Source: Halobacillus litoralis (GTDB taxonomy: Bacteria; Bacillota; Bacilli; Bacillales; Halobacillaceae). From it: a stretch of DNA of 64,000 nucleotides. The position numbers and the translations under genes are program-made. Within the stretch, counting starts at the first letter, position 1. Each line of letters opens with the position of its first letter. Positions 26,415-34,603 of the stretch are shown here, one piece after another. The DNA lies in NCBI RefSeq assembly GCF_004101865.1, contig NZ_CP026118.1, positions 186,001 to 250,000 of the forward strand, given 5' to 3'. Below the pieces are notes generated by a model, which saw only the letters and a list, made by a program, of their open reading frames with translations, was not told the origin of the DNA and searched no databases.

Positions 26415-26660
26415 TTAATATTGTTGGTGACGAGCTTCGTCTTTAATCTCCTGCCTCATCGACTCAAGCGACTGATTTCTCCGCTTGTTTTTGCGTTCAA
26501 TATCCTGCTTTTCTTCCTCTGTGGCAAACTGCATTGCATTGTGGGAAGCTTCAATATTCTCAATCGTATTTGTTACATTCTCCTGAAGTCGATCGACATT
26601 ATCTGCCCGCTTATCAGGGTTCGGCTTTTCGTTCGCCATGTGCTGTTGTTTGTGGGACAT
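26415..26660 (-). CDS. tlp: Small acid-soluble spore protein Tlp
   Basis: A hydrophilic 81-residue spore-core protein. The core NPDKRADNVDRLQENVTNTI and the EKNxRRxQSxExxRxEIxDE pattern match Tlp. ATG at 26660 is chosen because AGGAGGGTG lies at the normal distance; an earlier in-frame start would add 12 residues without a ribosome site. In sporulating bacilli the gene is forespore-specific; no clear SigG promoter was identified. Confidence 0.88.
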   Translation of the reverse strand: MSHKQQHMANEKPNPDKRADNVDRLQENVTNTIENIEASHNAMQFATEEEKQDIERKNKRRNQSLESMRQEIKDEARHQQY

Positions 26661-26764
26661 ATCGTCACCCTCCTGTACTTTCGTAATGTGAGTCATGGTT
26701 TACTTTTCCCAGGAAGCCAATGATTTATGATGGACATTCACTGTCATTAATCCCCAATATAAAG

Positions 26765-26880
26765 ACAAAAGCGCAAGTGCCTTGGTCGACCTCGAAAAGC
26801 GTAAGAACATCAGTACCGTGAACTGATCTTTCATGGCGGTACTGATGTAGTTAAGGTCTCGAGAGGCTAAGCCCTTATCC
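26765..26880. repeat. Structured intergenic element, repeat-like
   Basis: A noncoding stretch with nested inverted repeats. The core AACATCAGTACCG pairs with CGGTACTGATGT around an 18-base loop. Outside it, GACCT pairs with AGGTC and GCCT with AGGC. The flanking AAGCGCAAGTGCCTTGGTC and GAGAGGCTAAGCCCTTATC resemble dispersed elements often seen between genes in Bacillaceae. Only one copy occurs in this window, so repeat status is inferred. Confidence 0.4.
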
Positions 26881-26924
26881 AGCACAAGACCCATAGGGTG
26901 GTACTTTATTATTTTCCTACGCAA

Positions 26925-26958
26925 AAAAACAAACCCCGGTTCACGACGGGATTTGTTT
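26925..26958 (-). terminator. Terminator of the FbpB-like gene
   Basis: AAACAAAtCCCG pairs with CGGGGtTTGTTT on the minus strand and is followed by T residues. The left arm covers the last codons of the small gene. Confidence 0.75.
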
Positions 26959-27084
26959 CATTCGTTCATTGTGGCGTTTTTCAATTCGTTCGTCGATTTG
27001 TTCCATCAGCTTGTGATCGGCTTGGATCGAGCGGATATTTTCTTTTACTCGTTCCTCAAAAGAAATCGGTTTATGTCTTCTCAT
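26941..27084 (-). CDS. FbpB-like small basic protein
   Basis: A 47-residue, strongly charged helical protein starting MRRHKPISFEERVKENIRSI and ending with IDERIEKRHNERMKQ. This matches the layout of the FbpB family of small basic proteins, of which the B. subtilis member is an iron-responsive RNA-chaperone-like partner. AGGAGAG lies seven bases before ATG and a terminator overlaps the stop, so the gene looks real. It follows the thioredoxin-like gene by 51 bases with no terminator between, so it may share its transcript. No Fur box is evident. Confidence 0.65.
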   Translation of the reverse strand: MRRHKPISFEERVKENIRSIQADHKLMEQIDERIEKRHNERMKQIPS

Positions 27085-27135
27085 GGAAATCTCTCCTTTA
27101 ATAGGTATGATTTCCATGATTTGAAAGAAATATTC

Positions 27136-27726
27136 TTAATTTAATGCATTTTTCATCTCTTTCATATACTCATATGTCATCGGGCCAACGATCCTTGGTT
27201 GTTGTATGACTCCATCTGTTCCGATGAAATATGTTGTAGGTATCGAGATAATCTCATATGTCTGATTTATAGCTAAATCTTTATCCAATAGAATTGGAAA
27301 GGTGTATTCACCTTCTTGTACGTATTCCTTAACTTGCTTGACACTTTTTTCCGAACCTGTGCCGTTAACTGCAAGAATGACGACTTCGTCTCCGAATTCT
27401 TCATGGAAGCGCTGCATTTCCGGCATCTCTTCTCTACAAGGCGGACACCAGGTAGCCCAATAATTCAAAAACACTTTTTTTCCTTTGAAATCGGAAAGTT
27501 TGACCGTTTCACCTTCAAGTGTCTGTAGAGTGAAGTCTGGGGCCTGTTCCCCCTCCTCTAAGCCATCAGGAGCGTTAGGAGCAGTCATCCCCGCTCCTTC
27601 TTGGTCACGATCACTATATTCTTGAAGGCCACTATCCGCCTCTTTCTCATCATTCTCATTTAACGCAGAAATGATGACAAATGCGAAAAGTAGTACCAGG
27701 AATGCTGTGGCTCCCCATTGCTTCAT
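27136..27726 (-). CDS. yneN: Membrane-anchored thiol-disulfide oxidoreductase (TlpA/ResA-like)
   Basis: A 196-residue extracytoplasmic thioredoxin-fold protein. An N-terminal membrane anchor (about residues 5-22) is followed by an acidic linker, then a TlpA-like domain with the redox pair Cys94/Cys97 in ATWCPPCREEM and the cis-proline segment SIPTTYFI. It probably receives electrons from CcdA, which is encoded at 32842-33546, and reduces apocytochromes or other exported thiols. The partner is inference. Confidence 0.85.
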   Translation of the reverse strand: MKQWGATAFLVLLFAFVIISALNENDEKEADSGLQEYSDRDQEGAGMTAPNAPDGLEEGEQAPDFTLQTLEGETVKLSDFKGKKVFLNYWATWCPPCREEMPEMQRFHEEFGDEVVILAVNGTGSEKSVKQVKEYVQEGEYTFPILLDKDLAINQTYEIISIPTTYFIGTDGVIQQPRIVGPMTYEYMKEMKNALN

Positions 27727-27983
27727 TTCATTTCCTCCGTCCGTCTAAGAAAAATTCTTCGTCTCTCTTCTATATATAAGAATATAGAAAAACATTTATA
27801 CCTGTAAAGAAGGATACGCCTTTTCATACAAATTTCACAATTATCTCTTCTAAAGTGTTCAAGGATAGAAAGCATATGACTTGGTCTGTGTTAACAAAGT
27901 TAAACATCCGTATCTTGAAAAGAACATACACGGAACGGAGAACTTATGTAGGACAGGGAGAAACATCATCATCACAGACATAG

Positions 27984-28016
27984 AAAAAAGGATCGCCCGG
28001 CCGGGCGATCCTTTTT
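27984..28016. terminator. Terminator of acnA
   Basis: A gapless palindrome, AAAAAGGATCGCCCGG meeting its exact complement, with A and T tracts outside. It lies just past the aconitase stop codon. The preceding 27727-27983 shows no gene. Confidence 0.88.
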
Positions 28017-28020
28017 GCCA

Positions 28021-30726
28021 TTAACTAAGTTTATTACGCAGTACCATTTGCAAGATACCACCGTGACGATAATAATCAACTTCAACTTCACTGTCAAAAC
28101 GAGCAATGACGTCGAATTCTTTTTTATTACCTTCTTCATCTGTGGATGTAACTTTGACAAGATCGTGTGGTTTCACATCTTCTCCGACTTCCACATCAAA
28201 AGTTTCACGTCCAGTCAAACCAAGGGATTCAACGGAATCTTCCGGTTTGAACTGAAGTGGCAGCACACCCATCATGACCAGGTTGGAGCGGTGAATACGC
28301 TCAAAGCTTTCGGCAATGACTGTCTTGATTCCAAGAAGGTCAGTACCTTTAGCCGCCCAGTCACGAGAGCTTCCCATACCATAGTCATTTCCTGCGATGA
28401 CCATCAACGGAGTATCGTCCTGCTGATACTTCATGGCAGCTGTATAAATCGGCATGACTTCTTCTGTCGGCCAATAAGTTGTGAAGCCACCTTCTGTACC
28501 AGGAGCAAGCTCATTACGGATACGAATATTTGCAAACGTACCACGCATCATAACTTCATGGTTACCACGACGGGATCCGTAAGAGTTGAAGTTACGCGGA
28601 CTCACACCATTCTCCTGCAAGTACTCTCCTGCCGGCATATCCTTAGGAATCGCACCAGCTGGTGAGATATGGTCTGTAGTTACAGAGTCACCGAATTTAC
28701 CTACCACACGCATTCCTTTTAGTGGTTTGACTGCTTCAGGATCGCTGGAGAGTCCTTCAAAGAACGGCGGGTTCTGTATATACGTGGAATTATCGTTCCA
28801 GTCATACAACGGCTCATCAGTCGTATTGATTTCATTCCATTTTTCATTGGAGTTGAATACACTTTCATATTCTTTACGGAAGATTTCCGGTGTAACAACA
28901 CGGGAAATTTCTGATTTGATCTCCTCCTGAGATGGCCAGATGTCATCAAAGAAGACGTCATTCCCCTGTTGGTCTTTACCGATCGCTTCATTTTTAAGGT
29001 CGATATCAACCGTCCCTGCAAGTGCATAGGCGACAACAAGTGGCGGTGAAGCCAAGTAGTTCGCTTTTACAAGTGGGTGGATACGTCCTTCGAAGTTCCG
29101 GTTACCTGAAAGCACAGAAGAAACCGTCAAATCACTGTCTGCGATAGCTTTTTCGATTTCAGGCAGTAATGGACCGGAGTTCCCGATACATGTCGTACAG
29201 CCGTAACCCACAAGGTTGAAACCGAGTTTATTCAAGGGCTGCATTAATCCAGAGTCTTCAAGGTAGCGGGTTACTACTTTGGAGCCGGGTGCGAGTGAAG
29301 TTTTCACATAATCCGGCACTTCAAGACCTTTTTCAACGGCTTTCTTAGCTACTAAGCCTGCCCCAAGCATAACGTGTGGGTTAGAAGTGTTCGTACATGA
29401 AGTAATCGCAGCGATAGCAAGAGCGCCAGTATTCATAACTGTTTTATTTCCGTTATCGAACTTCACTTCAACTTCTTTATCGAATTCGGCTTTACCCAAA
29501 CCGAAACCATGGTTCCCAGCAGGGCCAGTGATCGCTTTTTCGAATGAATCCTTCATTTGGGAAAGTGGAATCAAGTCTTGAGGACGTTTAGGTCCTGATA
29601 GATTCGGCTCCAATTCTCCGAGATCGATTTCAACCAGTGAAGTGAACTCTGGATCTTCGAAGGATGGATCGTACCAAAGACTGTTTTTCTTGCAGTACTC
29701 TTCGACCATATTGATCTGCTCTTCACTACGTCCAGTCAGACGCATATATTCAAGTGACTCTCCATCAACTGGGAAGAAACCACATGTAGCTCCATATTCA
29801 GGTGCCATGTTGGAAATGGTAGCGCGATCTGCAAGCGGCATTTCTTGCAGACCAGGTCCGAAGAATTCAACGAATTTACCAACAACATTCTGTTCACGAA
29901 GTTTTTGTGTAACTTTCAAAGCCAAGTCTGTTGCGGTGGTTCCTTGTGGGAAGCTTCCGTTCAACTTAACACCGATAACTTCTGGAGCAGGGAAATAAGA
30001 AGGTTGTCCGAGCATTCCAGCTTCCGCTTCTATTCCTCCAACACCCCATCCAAGAACTCCAAGGCCATTGATCATCGTCGTATGTGAGTCGGTACCGACA
30101 AGTGTATCTGGATAAGTATCATAAGAGCCGCTCTCATTCTCTTTCGCATGAACGACATTCGCGATGTATTCAAGGTTCACCTGGTGCACGATTCCTGTTG
30201 CTGGCGGGACAGCGCGATAGTTATCGAACGCCTTTTGTGCCCAGTGAAGGAACTCATAACGTTCCTCGTTCCTTTCGAATTCAAGTTCCATATTGATATT
30301 AAGTGCATCAGCTGTCCCGTACTTATCTACTTGTACGGAGTGGTCAATGACAAGATCCACAGGTACTTCCGGGTTGATCTTATCAGGACTTCCACCCATG
30401 TCAACCATCGCTTTTCTCAATGATGCAAGATCGACGACAGCCGGTACTCCTGTAAAGTCTTGCAAAATGACACGGGAAGGTTTGAATGGAACATCTTCCC
30501 CTTTAGATTTTTCAGTTCCCCAGTTTGCTAGGCTCTCTACGTGCTCATCTTTAATGACACGTCCGTCATGTTGACGTAACAGAGATTCTAGTAGGATACG
30601 GATGGAGAAAGGCAGACGGGAGATCTTACCATGTCCCGCATCTTCTAAGGCTTTCAGGTCGTAATAGTTGTACGTTTGGCCATTCAGGTCAAATTGTTTG
30701 CGAGCATTAAAAGCATTGCTAGCCAT
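28021..30726 (-). CDS. acnA: Aconitate hydratase
   Basis: Citrate-isocitrate isomerase of the citric acid cycle, 901 residues, of the AcnA/IRP1 type (citB in B. subtilis). The [4Fe-4S] ligands are Cys444 (SCTNTSNP) and Cys510/Cys513 ([12 protein letters not shown]). The C-terminal swivel domain includes [16 protein letters not shown]. Members of this group bind RNA when they lose the cluster. GAGGGGG precedes ATG. In B. subtilis transcription is controlled by CcpC and CodY; no convincing CcpC dyad could be assigned upstream. Confidence 0.96.
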   Translation of the reverse strand: MASNAFNARKQFDLNGQTYNYYDLKALEDAGHGKISRLPFSIRILLESLLRQHDGRVIKDEHVESLANWGTEKSKGEDVPFKPSRVILQDFTGVPAVVDLASLRKAMVDMGGSPDKINPEVPVDLVIDHSVQVDKYGTADALNINMELEFERNEERYEFLHWAQKAFDNYRAVPPATGIVHQVNLEYIANVVHAKENESGSYDTYPDTLVGTDSHTTMINGLGVLGWGVGGIEAEAGMLGQPSYFPAPEVIGVKLNGSFPQGTTATDLALKVTQKLREQNVVGKFVEFFGPGLQEMPLADRATISNMAPEYGATCGFFPVDGESLEYMRLTGRSEEQINMVEEYCKKNSLWYDPSFEDPEFTSLVEIDLGELEPNLSGPKRPQDLIPLSQMKDSFEKAITGPAGNHGFGLGKAEFDKEVEVKFDNGNKTVMNTGALAIAAITSCTNTSNPHVMLGAGLVAKKAVEKGLEVPDYVKTSLAPGSKVVTRYLEDSGLMQPLNKLGFNLVGYGCTTCIGNSGPLLPEIEKAIADSDLTVSSVLSGNRNFEGRIHPLVKANYLASPPLVVAYALAGTVDIDLKNEAIGKDQQGNDVFFDDIWPSQEEIKSEISRVVTPEIFRKEYESVFNSNEKWNEINTTDEPLYDWNDNSTYIQNPPFFEGLSSDPEAVKPLKGMRVVGKFGDSVTTDHISPAGAIPKDMPAGEYLQENGVSPRNFNSYGSRRGNHEVMMRGTFANIRIRNELAPGTEGGFTTYWPTEEVMPIYTAAMKYQQDDTPLMVIAGNDYGMGSSRDWAAKGTDLLGIKTVIAESFERIHRSNLVMMGVLPLQFKPEDSVESLGLTGRETFDVEVGEDVKPHDLVKVTSTDEEGNKKEFDVIARFDSEVEVDYYRHGGILQMVLRNKLS

Positions 30727-31013
30727 ATTCCTTTTACCCCCTCATCAAAATTCAATGGTGATGCCGTTTATCCGGCTTCTCCATTCCCCAATTTTTGTAC
30801 ATTTGATCCCTTCATACATAACAAGTTCACAAATCTGCAACCCTTATTGTAAATGAAAACGATTTATAAGTAAAATATATGGACGTAAATTTTTCATAAT
30901 TCGACAATTTATATATTTGAGCCCGACATAACAGGAACACTTGTATTTAAATGGAGGAACTTTTATAATTAAATAAAGAACTGATTACAAGAAAAATGAA
31001 ACAGGTGATAGGT

Positions 31014-31442
31014 ATGTCAGGTGGATTTGCCCTATTCATAGTCGGGTGGATTGTCATCATGGTCGGTTTGATGAGCATCGGTGGTTTTTTCATGTTCCGG
31101 AAATTTTTGAAACGATTGCCGAAAGAAGATGGGAAATCAATCATTGATTGGGAAGAATATTATGTGGATAAGACCCGTCATATGTGGGCCTCTGAGCAGA
31201 AAGAGCTTTTGGAAGAACTCGTCTCTCCTGTTCCTGAAATCTTCAGAGATGTAGCCAGACAAAAAATTGCTGGCCGCATCGGGGAAATCGCACTGCAAAA
31301 AAAGAAGAAAAGAATTACGCAGGATATCTTGATCGAAGGTTACATTCGTGCCACTCCGAAACGGGACCATAAATTCCTAATCAAAAAGCTCGAAGAAAAA
31401 GAAATTGATATGACACCATATCATCCATTACTTGAACGTTAA
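31014..31442 (+). CDS. yneK: DUF2621 family membrane protein YneK
   Basis: A 142-residue protein with one N-terminal membrane segment (about 3-25). A cytoplasmic-type domain follows with WEEYYVDKTRHMW and EIFRDVARQKIAGRIGEIAL, the pattern of the DUF2621 family. Function is unknown. ATG at 31014 has AGGTG at normal distance; the earlier in-frame ATG at 30996 has no ribosome site. The 287-base upstream region contains the divergent aconitase promoter. Confidence 0.82.
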   Translation: MSGGFALFIVGWIVIMVGLMSIGGFFMFRKFLKRLPKEDGKSIIDWEEYYVDKTRHMWASEQKELLEELVSPVPEIFRDVARQKIAGRIGEIALQKKKKRITQDILIEGYIRATPKRDHKFLIKKLEEKEIDMTPYHPLLER

Positions 31443-31472
31443 AAGGACCAGGCTTACGCCAGGTCCTTTTTT
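31441..31472. terminator. Terminator between convergent yneK and ccdC
   Basis: AAAAGGACCaGGC pairs with GCCaGGTCCTTTT around a four-base loop with one mismatch, followed by T residues. It overlaps both stop regions. Confidence 0.8.
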
Positions 31473-31936
31473 GCGTCTAAATTCTTTTCTAATTGTAAAT
31501 ATTGCCTCAGCATAGCCAGACGCCATGTCAAAATCATTCCCAGAGCCAGCAGAAAGAACATCCCGCTCGTTTCTCCAAAGGAAACATGCTGCCCGATAAT
31601 CAGCTTGAAGATGACCCGCAGGATCAATAAGCCGAACAAAATGAAGACGAAAGCTTTGGAAGGCTTTAAAAAGATGTCTCCACCCCTCACCTCTAATTTT
31701 GAGGTCCGGATAAGAAAAAACGAGAAGATTACGCCAACTAAAAGCGCTTCAATCACCTGACTCCACTGGACCCTGAATTCAGGAAAAATGAACATCAAGG
31801 CACCAGTACTCATGAAAAATGGAGGCAAAATGATTTTTTTTACACTTGCAGGCTGCCTGGATGCGCGAAGTCGGATGAAAATCATCCCCGTCGCCATACA
31901 TGCAGCTACAATAGTACTTGCAATCAACCAAAACAT
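31454..31936 (-). CDS. ccdC: Membrane protein CcdC (YneJ)
   Basis: A 160-residue polytopic membrane protein with about four or five hydrophobic helices (near 1-20, 35-55, 58-78, 92-112, 122-140). Position behind ccdA and the CheY-like gene matches ccdC of B. subtilis, which lies in the cytochrome c defective locus but is not essential for cytochrome c assembly. Its molecular role is unknown. Confidence 0.82.
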   Translation of the reverse strand: MFWLIASTIVAACMATGMIFIRLRASRQPASVKKIILPPFFMSTGALMFIFPEFRVQWSQVIEALLVGVIFSFFLIRTSKLEVRGGDIFLKPSKAFVFILFGLLILRVIFKLIIGQHVSFGETSGMFFLLALGMILTWRLAMLRQYLQLEKNLDAKKDLA

Positions 31937-31971
31937 ACCATTTCACTCTTTCTTCTCTGCCTGAATAAAGT

Positions 31972-32331
31972 TTAGTTTAACACACGGTCAATCGCATCAA
32001 GGACGCGGGACTCATCAAAGGGTTTGACGATGAAATCTTTCGCACCCTTCTCAATTGCTTCAACTACCATCTTCTGTTGTCCCATAGCTGAACACATAAT
32101 GACTTTTGCTTGTTCAGACTGAGCTTTGATTTCCTTAAGAGCTTCAATACCATTCTTTTCAGGCATTGTGATGTCCATCGTAACTAAATCCGGTGAAAGT
32201 GCTTCATATTTTTCTACAGCTTCCTGCCCGTTTTCAGCTTCTCCGACTATTTCATGGTTCCCATTCTTCAAAATGTTCGTCAGCGTCATACGCATGAATT
32301 TAGCATCATCCACTATCAGAATTTTCGCCAT
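31972..32331 (-). CDS. ccdB: CheY-like single-domain response regulator (CcdB/YneI)
   Basis: A stand-alone receiver domain of 119 residues. The acidic pocket is Asp8/Asp9, the phosphorylation site Asp53 (VTMDITMP), the switch Ser81 and Lys103 in IVKPF. No output domain is present. It resembles CheY closely, but its place between mrpB-like and ccdC genes is that of CcdB/YneI, not of a flagellar operon. A kinase partner is not visible. GGGGGGAAGG precedes ATG. Confidence 0.85.
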   Translation of the reverse strand: MAKILIVDDAKFMRMTLTNILKNGNHEIVGEAENGQEAVEKYEALSPDLVTMDITMPEKNGIEALKEIKAQSEQAKVIMCSAMGQQKMVVEAIEKGAKDFIVKPFDESRVLDAIDRVLN

Positions 32332-32346
32332 TCATCCTTCCCCCCT

Positions 32347-32775
32347 TCATTCACGGTCGTTTGCAATCGTCAAGATAATCGTCATTGTGACTCCGACGAC
32401 CGCTAAATAGACCCCAAGGTCGAACAATAAAGCCGTAGCCAGTTCGGTCTTACCTAAAATGGGCAATTGAAAGTAAGCGAAGGTCTGCGTCAGGAACGGC
32501 TGGCCGAATATAAAGGACCCGACTCCTGTACCAGTTGCGATGACCAAACCTACAGGAATCACATAACGAAAGTTGATTGGCAGAATTTTTTCCATCGCCT
32601 TGATGCCATAAGCCATATACATGAGGATGATTGCAGCAGCAGTCATGAGACCTCCGATGAAACCACCACCGGGCGCATTGTGCCCAGCAAAAAACAAGTA
32701 AATGGAAAACCCTAATAGTATGAAAGCAATTAAAGTAGTTGTTGTTCTTAATATGATGTCGTTGGTCCGGGTCAT
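32347..32775 (-). CDS. MnhB/MrpB-like sodium-proton antiporter subunit (orphan)
   Basis: A 142-residue membrane protein with about four helices and the MnhB-domain hallmark GHNAPGGGFIGGLMTAAA (about 30-47). In known Mrp antiporters this subunit works only within a six- or seven-subunit complex encoded in one operon. Here it stands alone, 15 bases ahead of ccdB and after ccdA, with its own AAAGGAG site. Either it supplements an mrp operon elsewhere or has taken on a separate role. Confidence 0.82.
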   Translation of the reverse strand: MTRTNDIILRTTTTLIAFILLGFSIYLFFAGHNAPGGGFIGGLMTAAAIILMYMAYGIKAMEKILPINFRYVIPVGLVIATGTGVGSFIFGQPFLTQTFAYFQLPILGKTELATALLFDLGVYLAVVGVTMTIILTIANDRE

Positions 32776-32841
32776 ACAAATACTCCTTTATTTTTAATCA
32801 ATACTTTTATCTTAATATAAAAACCGCATAAAATCTATATT

Positions 32842-33546
32842 TTAGAAACCTTGGAATCCAAATAATCCAGCAAGATATGATGTAAGCTTAGCCATCCAGT
32901 CGAAATATAAAGCTATTCCCACAAGAATCATGATGTATCCACCTACTTTTACGATCTTTGCGCTGTGACGTTTGATCCAATTCAATTTGCCGATAAAGAA
33001 AGAAAGCAGCAAGAAAGGAATTGAGAAACCCATGGAATATGAGAGCATCATAACTACAAACAATTCAGGTGAATCGGCTGCCAGAGAAAGTACACCTGCA
33101 AGTATCGGTCCCGTACAAGGCGTCCATCCAAGTGAAAAAGTCAGGCCGATTAAAAAGGACCCCAAATATCCAGAAGGCCGGTTTTTAAAACTGATTTTCC
33201 TATCTTTCATCAAAAATTGAAAATTGAACACTCCAATGATGGTGAATCCAAAAAAGATAATTAAAATCGCACCCAAACGACGGATGATCGACTCATTTTG
33301 GATTAGAAACTGAGAGAAAAATGATCCCGAAAACCCTATAATCATAAAAATCGTCGTAAAACCTGCTAAAAATAGAACGGTATGAATTAAGCTTGTACGT
33401 TTCAACATTCCATTGTCTTCTTTTAATTCATTGACACTCATCCCTGTTATGTAAGAGAGGAATGCAGGATATAAAGGAAAAACACATGGAGAAATGAACG
33501 ATAAAAACCCTGCTCCGAAAGCTAGGAATAGATTCACATCCATCAT
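32842..33546 (-). CDS. ccdA: Cytochrome c biogenesis protein CcdA
   Basis: A DsbD-type thiol-reductant transporter of 234 residues and six membrane helices. It passes electrons from cytoplasmic thioredoxin to extracytoplasmic thiol proteins. The two redox cysteines are Cys21 (SFISPCVFPLYP) and the one in SLGWTPCTGPILAG near residue 137. ATG at 33546 follows GGAGGA at eight bases; a TTG further upstream overlaps that site. A likely electron acceptor is the TlpA-like protein at 27136-27726. Confidence 0.93.
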   Translation of the reverse strand: MMDVNLFLAFGAGFLSFISPCVFPLYPAFLSYITGMSVNELKEDNGMLKRTSLIHTVLFLAGFTTIFMIIGFSGSFFSQFLIQNESIIRRLGAILIIFFGFTIIGVFNFQFLMKDRKISFKNRPSGYLGSFLIGLTFSLGWTPCTGPILAGVLSLAADSPELFVVMMLSYSMGFSIPFLLLSFFIGKLNWIKRHSAKIVKVGGYIMILVGIALYFDWMAKLTSYLAGLFGFQGF

Positions 33547-33641
33547 AATATTATCCTCCAAACTCTTAGTCGCCCTCTATTGTATCAGAGGTTTTTTCAA
33601 AAAACGATGAAACTACTGTGAACATCTTATGTTTTCCATAG

Positions 33642-33675
33642 AGAAAGCCTTCTCCCCGTACAGGAAGAAGGCTTT
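33642..33675 (-). terminator. Hairpin after yneF
   Basis: AAAGCCTTCTtCC pairs with GGgGAGAAGGCTTT on the minus strand, five bases past the yneF stop. The following T run is poor. Confidence 0.55.
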
Positions 33676-33680
33676 ATGAA

Positions 33681-33905
33681 TTATTTCATTTGGTTGTTCA
33701 TTGAACGCATCATCTGATTGATCTTCTTCTGTGATGGTTTCTGACCCATCTGCATCATCAATGTGCGTAGCATTTGTTCGTTGATTGGCGGGTTTTTTTT
33801 CAAATAATTCATCATATATTTTCTTGCGATAAAGAAGCCAAGGGCTGCCCCACCGACAAGCGCTAGTAAAGCTATGATGATGACCCAAACGATCCCCAAT
33901 GTCAT
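33681..33905 (-). CDS. yneF: UPF0154 family protein YneF
   Basis: A 74-residue protein with one N-terminal membrane helix (about 3-25) and the highly conserved tail [35 protein letters not shown] pattern of UPF0154. Function is unknown. ATG at 33905 aligns with YneF proteins. The more upstream in-frame start would place the AAGGAGG ribosome site inside the gene. Confidence 0.88.
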   Translation of the reverse strand: MTLGIVWVIIIALLALVGGAALGFFIARKYMMNYLKKNPPINEQMLRTLMMQMGQKPSQKKINQMMRSMNNQMK

Positions 33906-33978
33906 GTCTTCGTCTTCCTCCTTCGTATTGTCTCCCATAACAGTATAGTAAAACGGTCTTTAGAATACAATAGTCGTT

Positions 33979-34401
33979 TTACGATAATAGACGTTGCCGT
34001 GCCTCAGATGTGATCCAGCCATAATGTTCCCCTGTAGTTTCAATGATATAAAACGTATGGGTCGACATTCTCAACGGGCTGAATGCAACACTTTCAGCTT
34101 GCCACAGACTATCACACTGAAAAAGACAACAATAATTCTTATCGACTATTATATCATACGGAAGGGCGAAATCGAAAAAGCGACGACAAAAAGAACCATT
34201 TTTTTCACTCGATTCCTCTATTAACTCTTTGTCTAAGTAACTTTCGAAAGGGAAAGGCTCTGTTATGTAGGAGAGTTGCCTGTGATGATGACGACTTGCA
34301 GGATTCCTCAGCCATTCTAAGAAAAACCGCTTCATAAGATCTGCTTTATAGTAATATTGTTCTGTAATTTCACGTTTGATTGAAAATATGATGAAATACA
34401 T
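33979..34401 (-). CDS. sirA: Sporulation inhibitor of replication SirA
   Basis: A 140-residue protein in the sirA (yneE) position between yneF and tkt. The tail ...GEHYGWITSEARQRL resembles the YGWLNP-type end of SirA, and the front FSIKREITEQYYYKADLM is of matching length and composition. In B. subtilis SirA binds DnaA domain I on entry into sporulation and stops new rounds of replication. The overall sequence is divergent. ATG at 34401 has GGAGGAG nine bases upstream. Confidence 0.72.
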   Translation of the reverse strand: MYFIIFSIKREITEQYYYKADLMKRFFLEWLRNPASRHHHRQLSYITEPFPFESYLDKELIEESSEKNGSFCRRFFDFALPYDIIVDKNYCCLFQCDSLWQAESVAFSPLRMSTHTFYIIETTGEHYGWITSEARQRLLS

Positions 34402-34562
34402 TCCACTCACTCCTCCCTATCATTATAAAAACAAATAGATAGATTTCGTGTCATATTGTGGCAGTAAGCAGTTTCTTTTTTTGTCTATTTCTCTCTGTTT
34501 ATCAGCCCTCCTACCTCTTCAGATGGATCCCTTCAAGTGAAAATGTCTTTACTCAATATGTA

Positions 34563-34597
34563 TAAAAAAACTGCCCCCGTAACCAGGGGGCAGTTTT
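34563..34597. terminator. Terminator of tkt
   Basis: AAAAACTGCCCCC pairs with GGGGGCAGTTTTT around a seven-base loop, seven bases past the tkt stop. Confidence 0.9.
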
Positions 34598-34603
34598 TAT
34601 TGT

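Noticed and set aside
28015..28665. Plus-strand open frame of 216 codons at the end of aconitase
   Set aside because: Antisense to acnA and crossing its terminator; composition is not protein-like.
30727..30995. Possible CcpC (ATAA-N7-TTAT) sites upstream of aconitase
   Set aside because: AT-rich half-sites exist, but no pair with the right spacing could be fixed, so no site is claimed.
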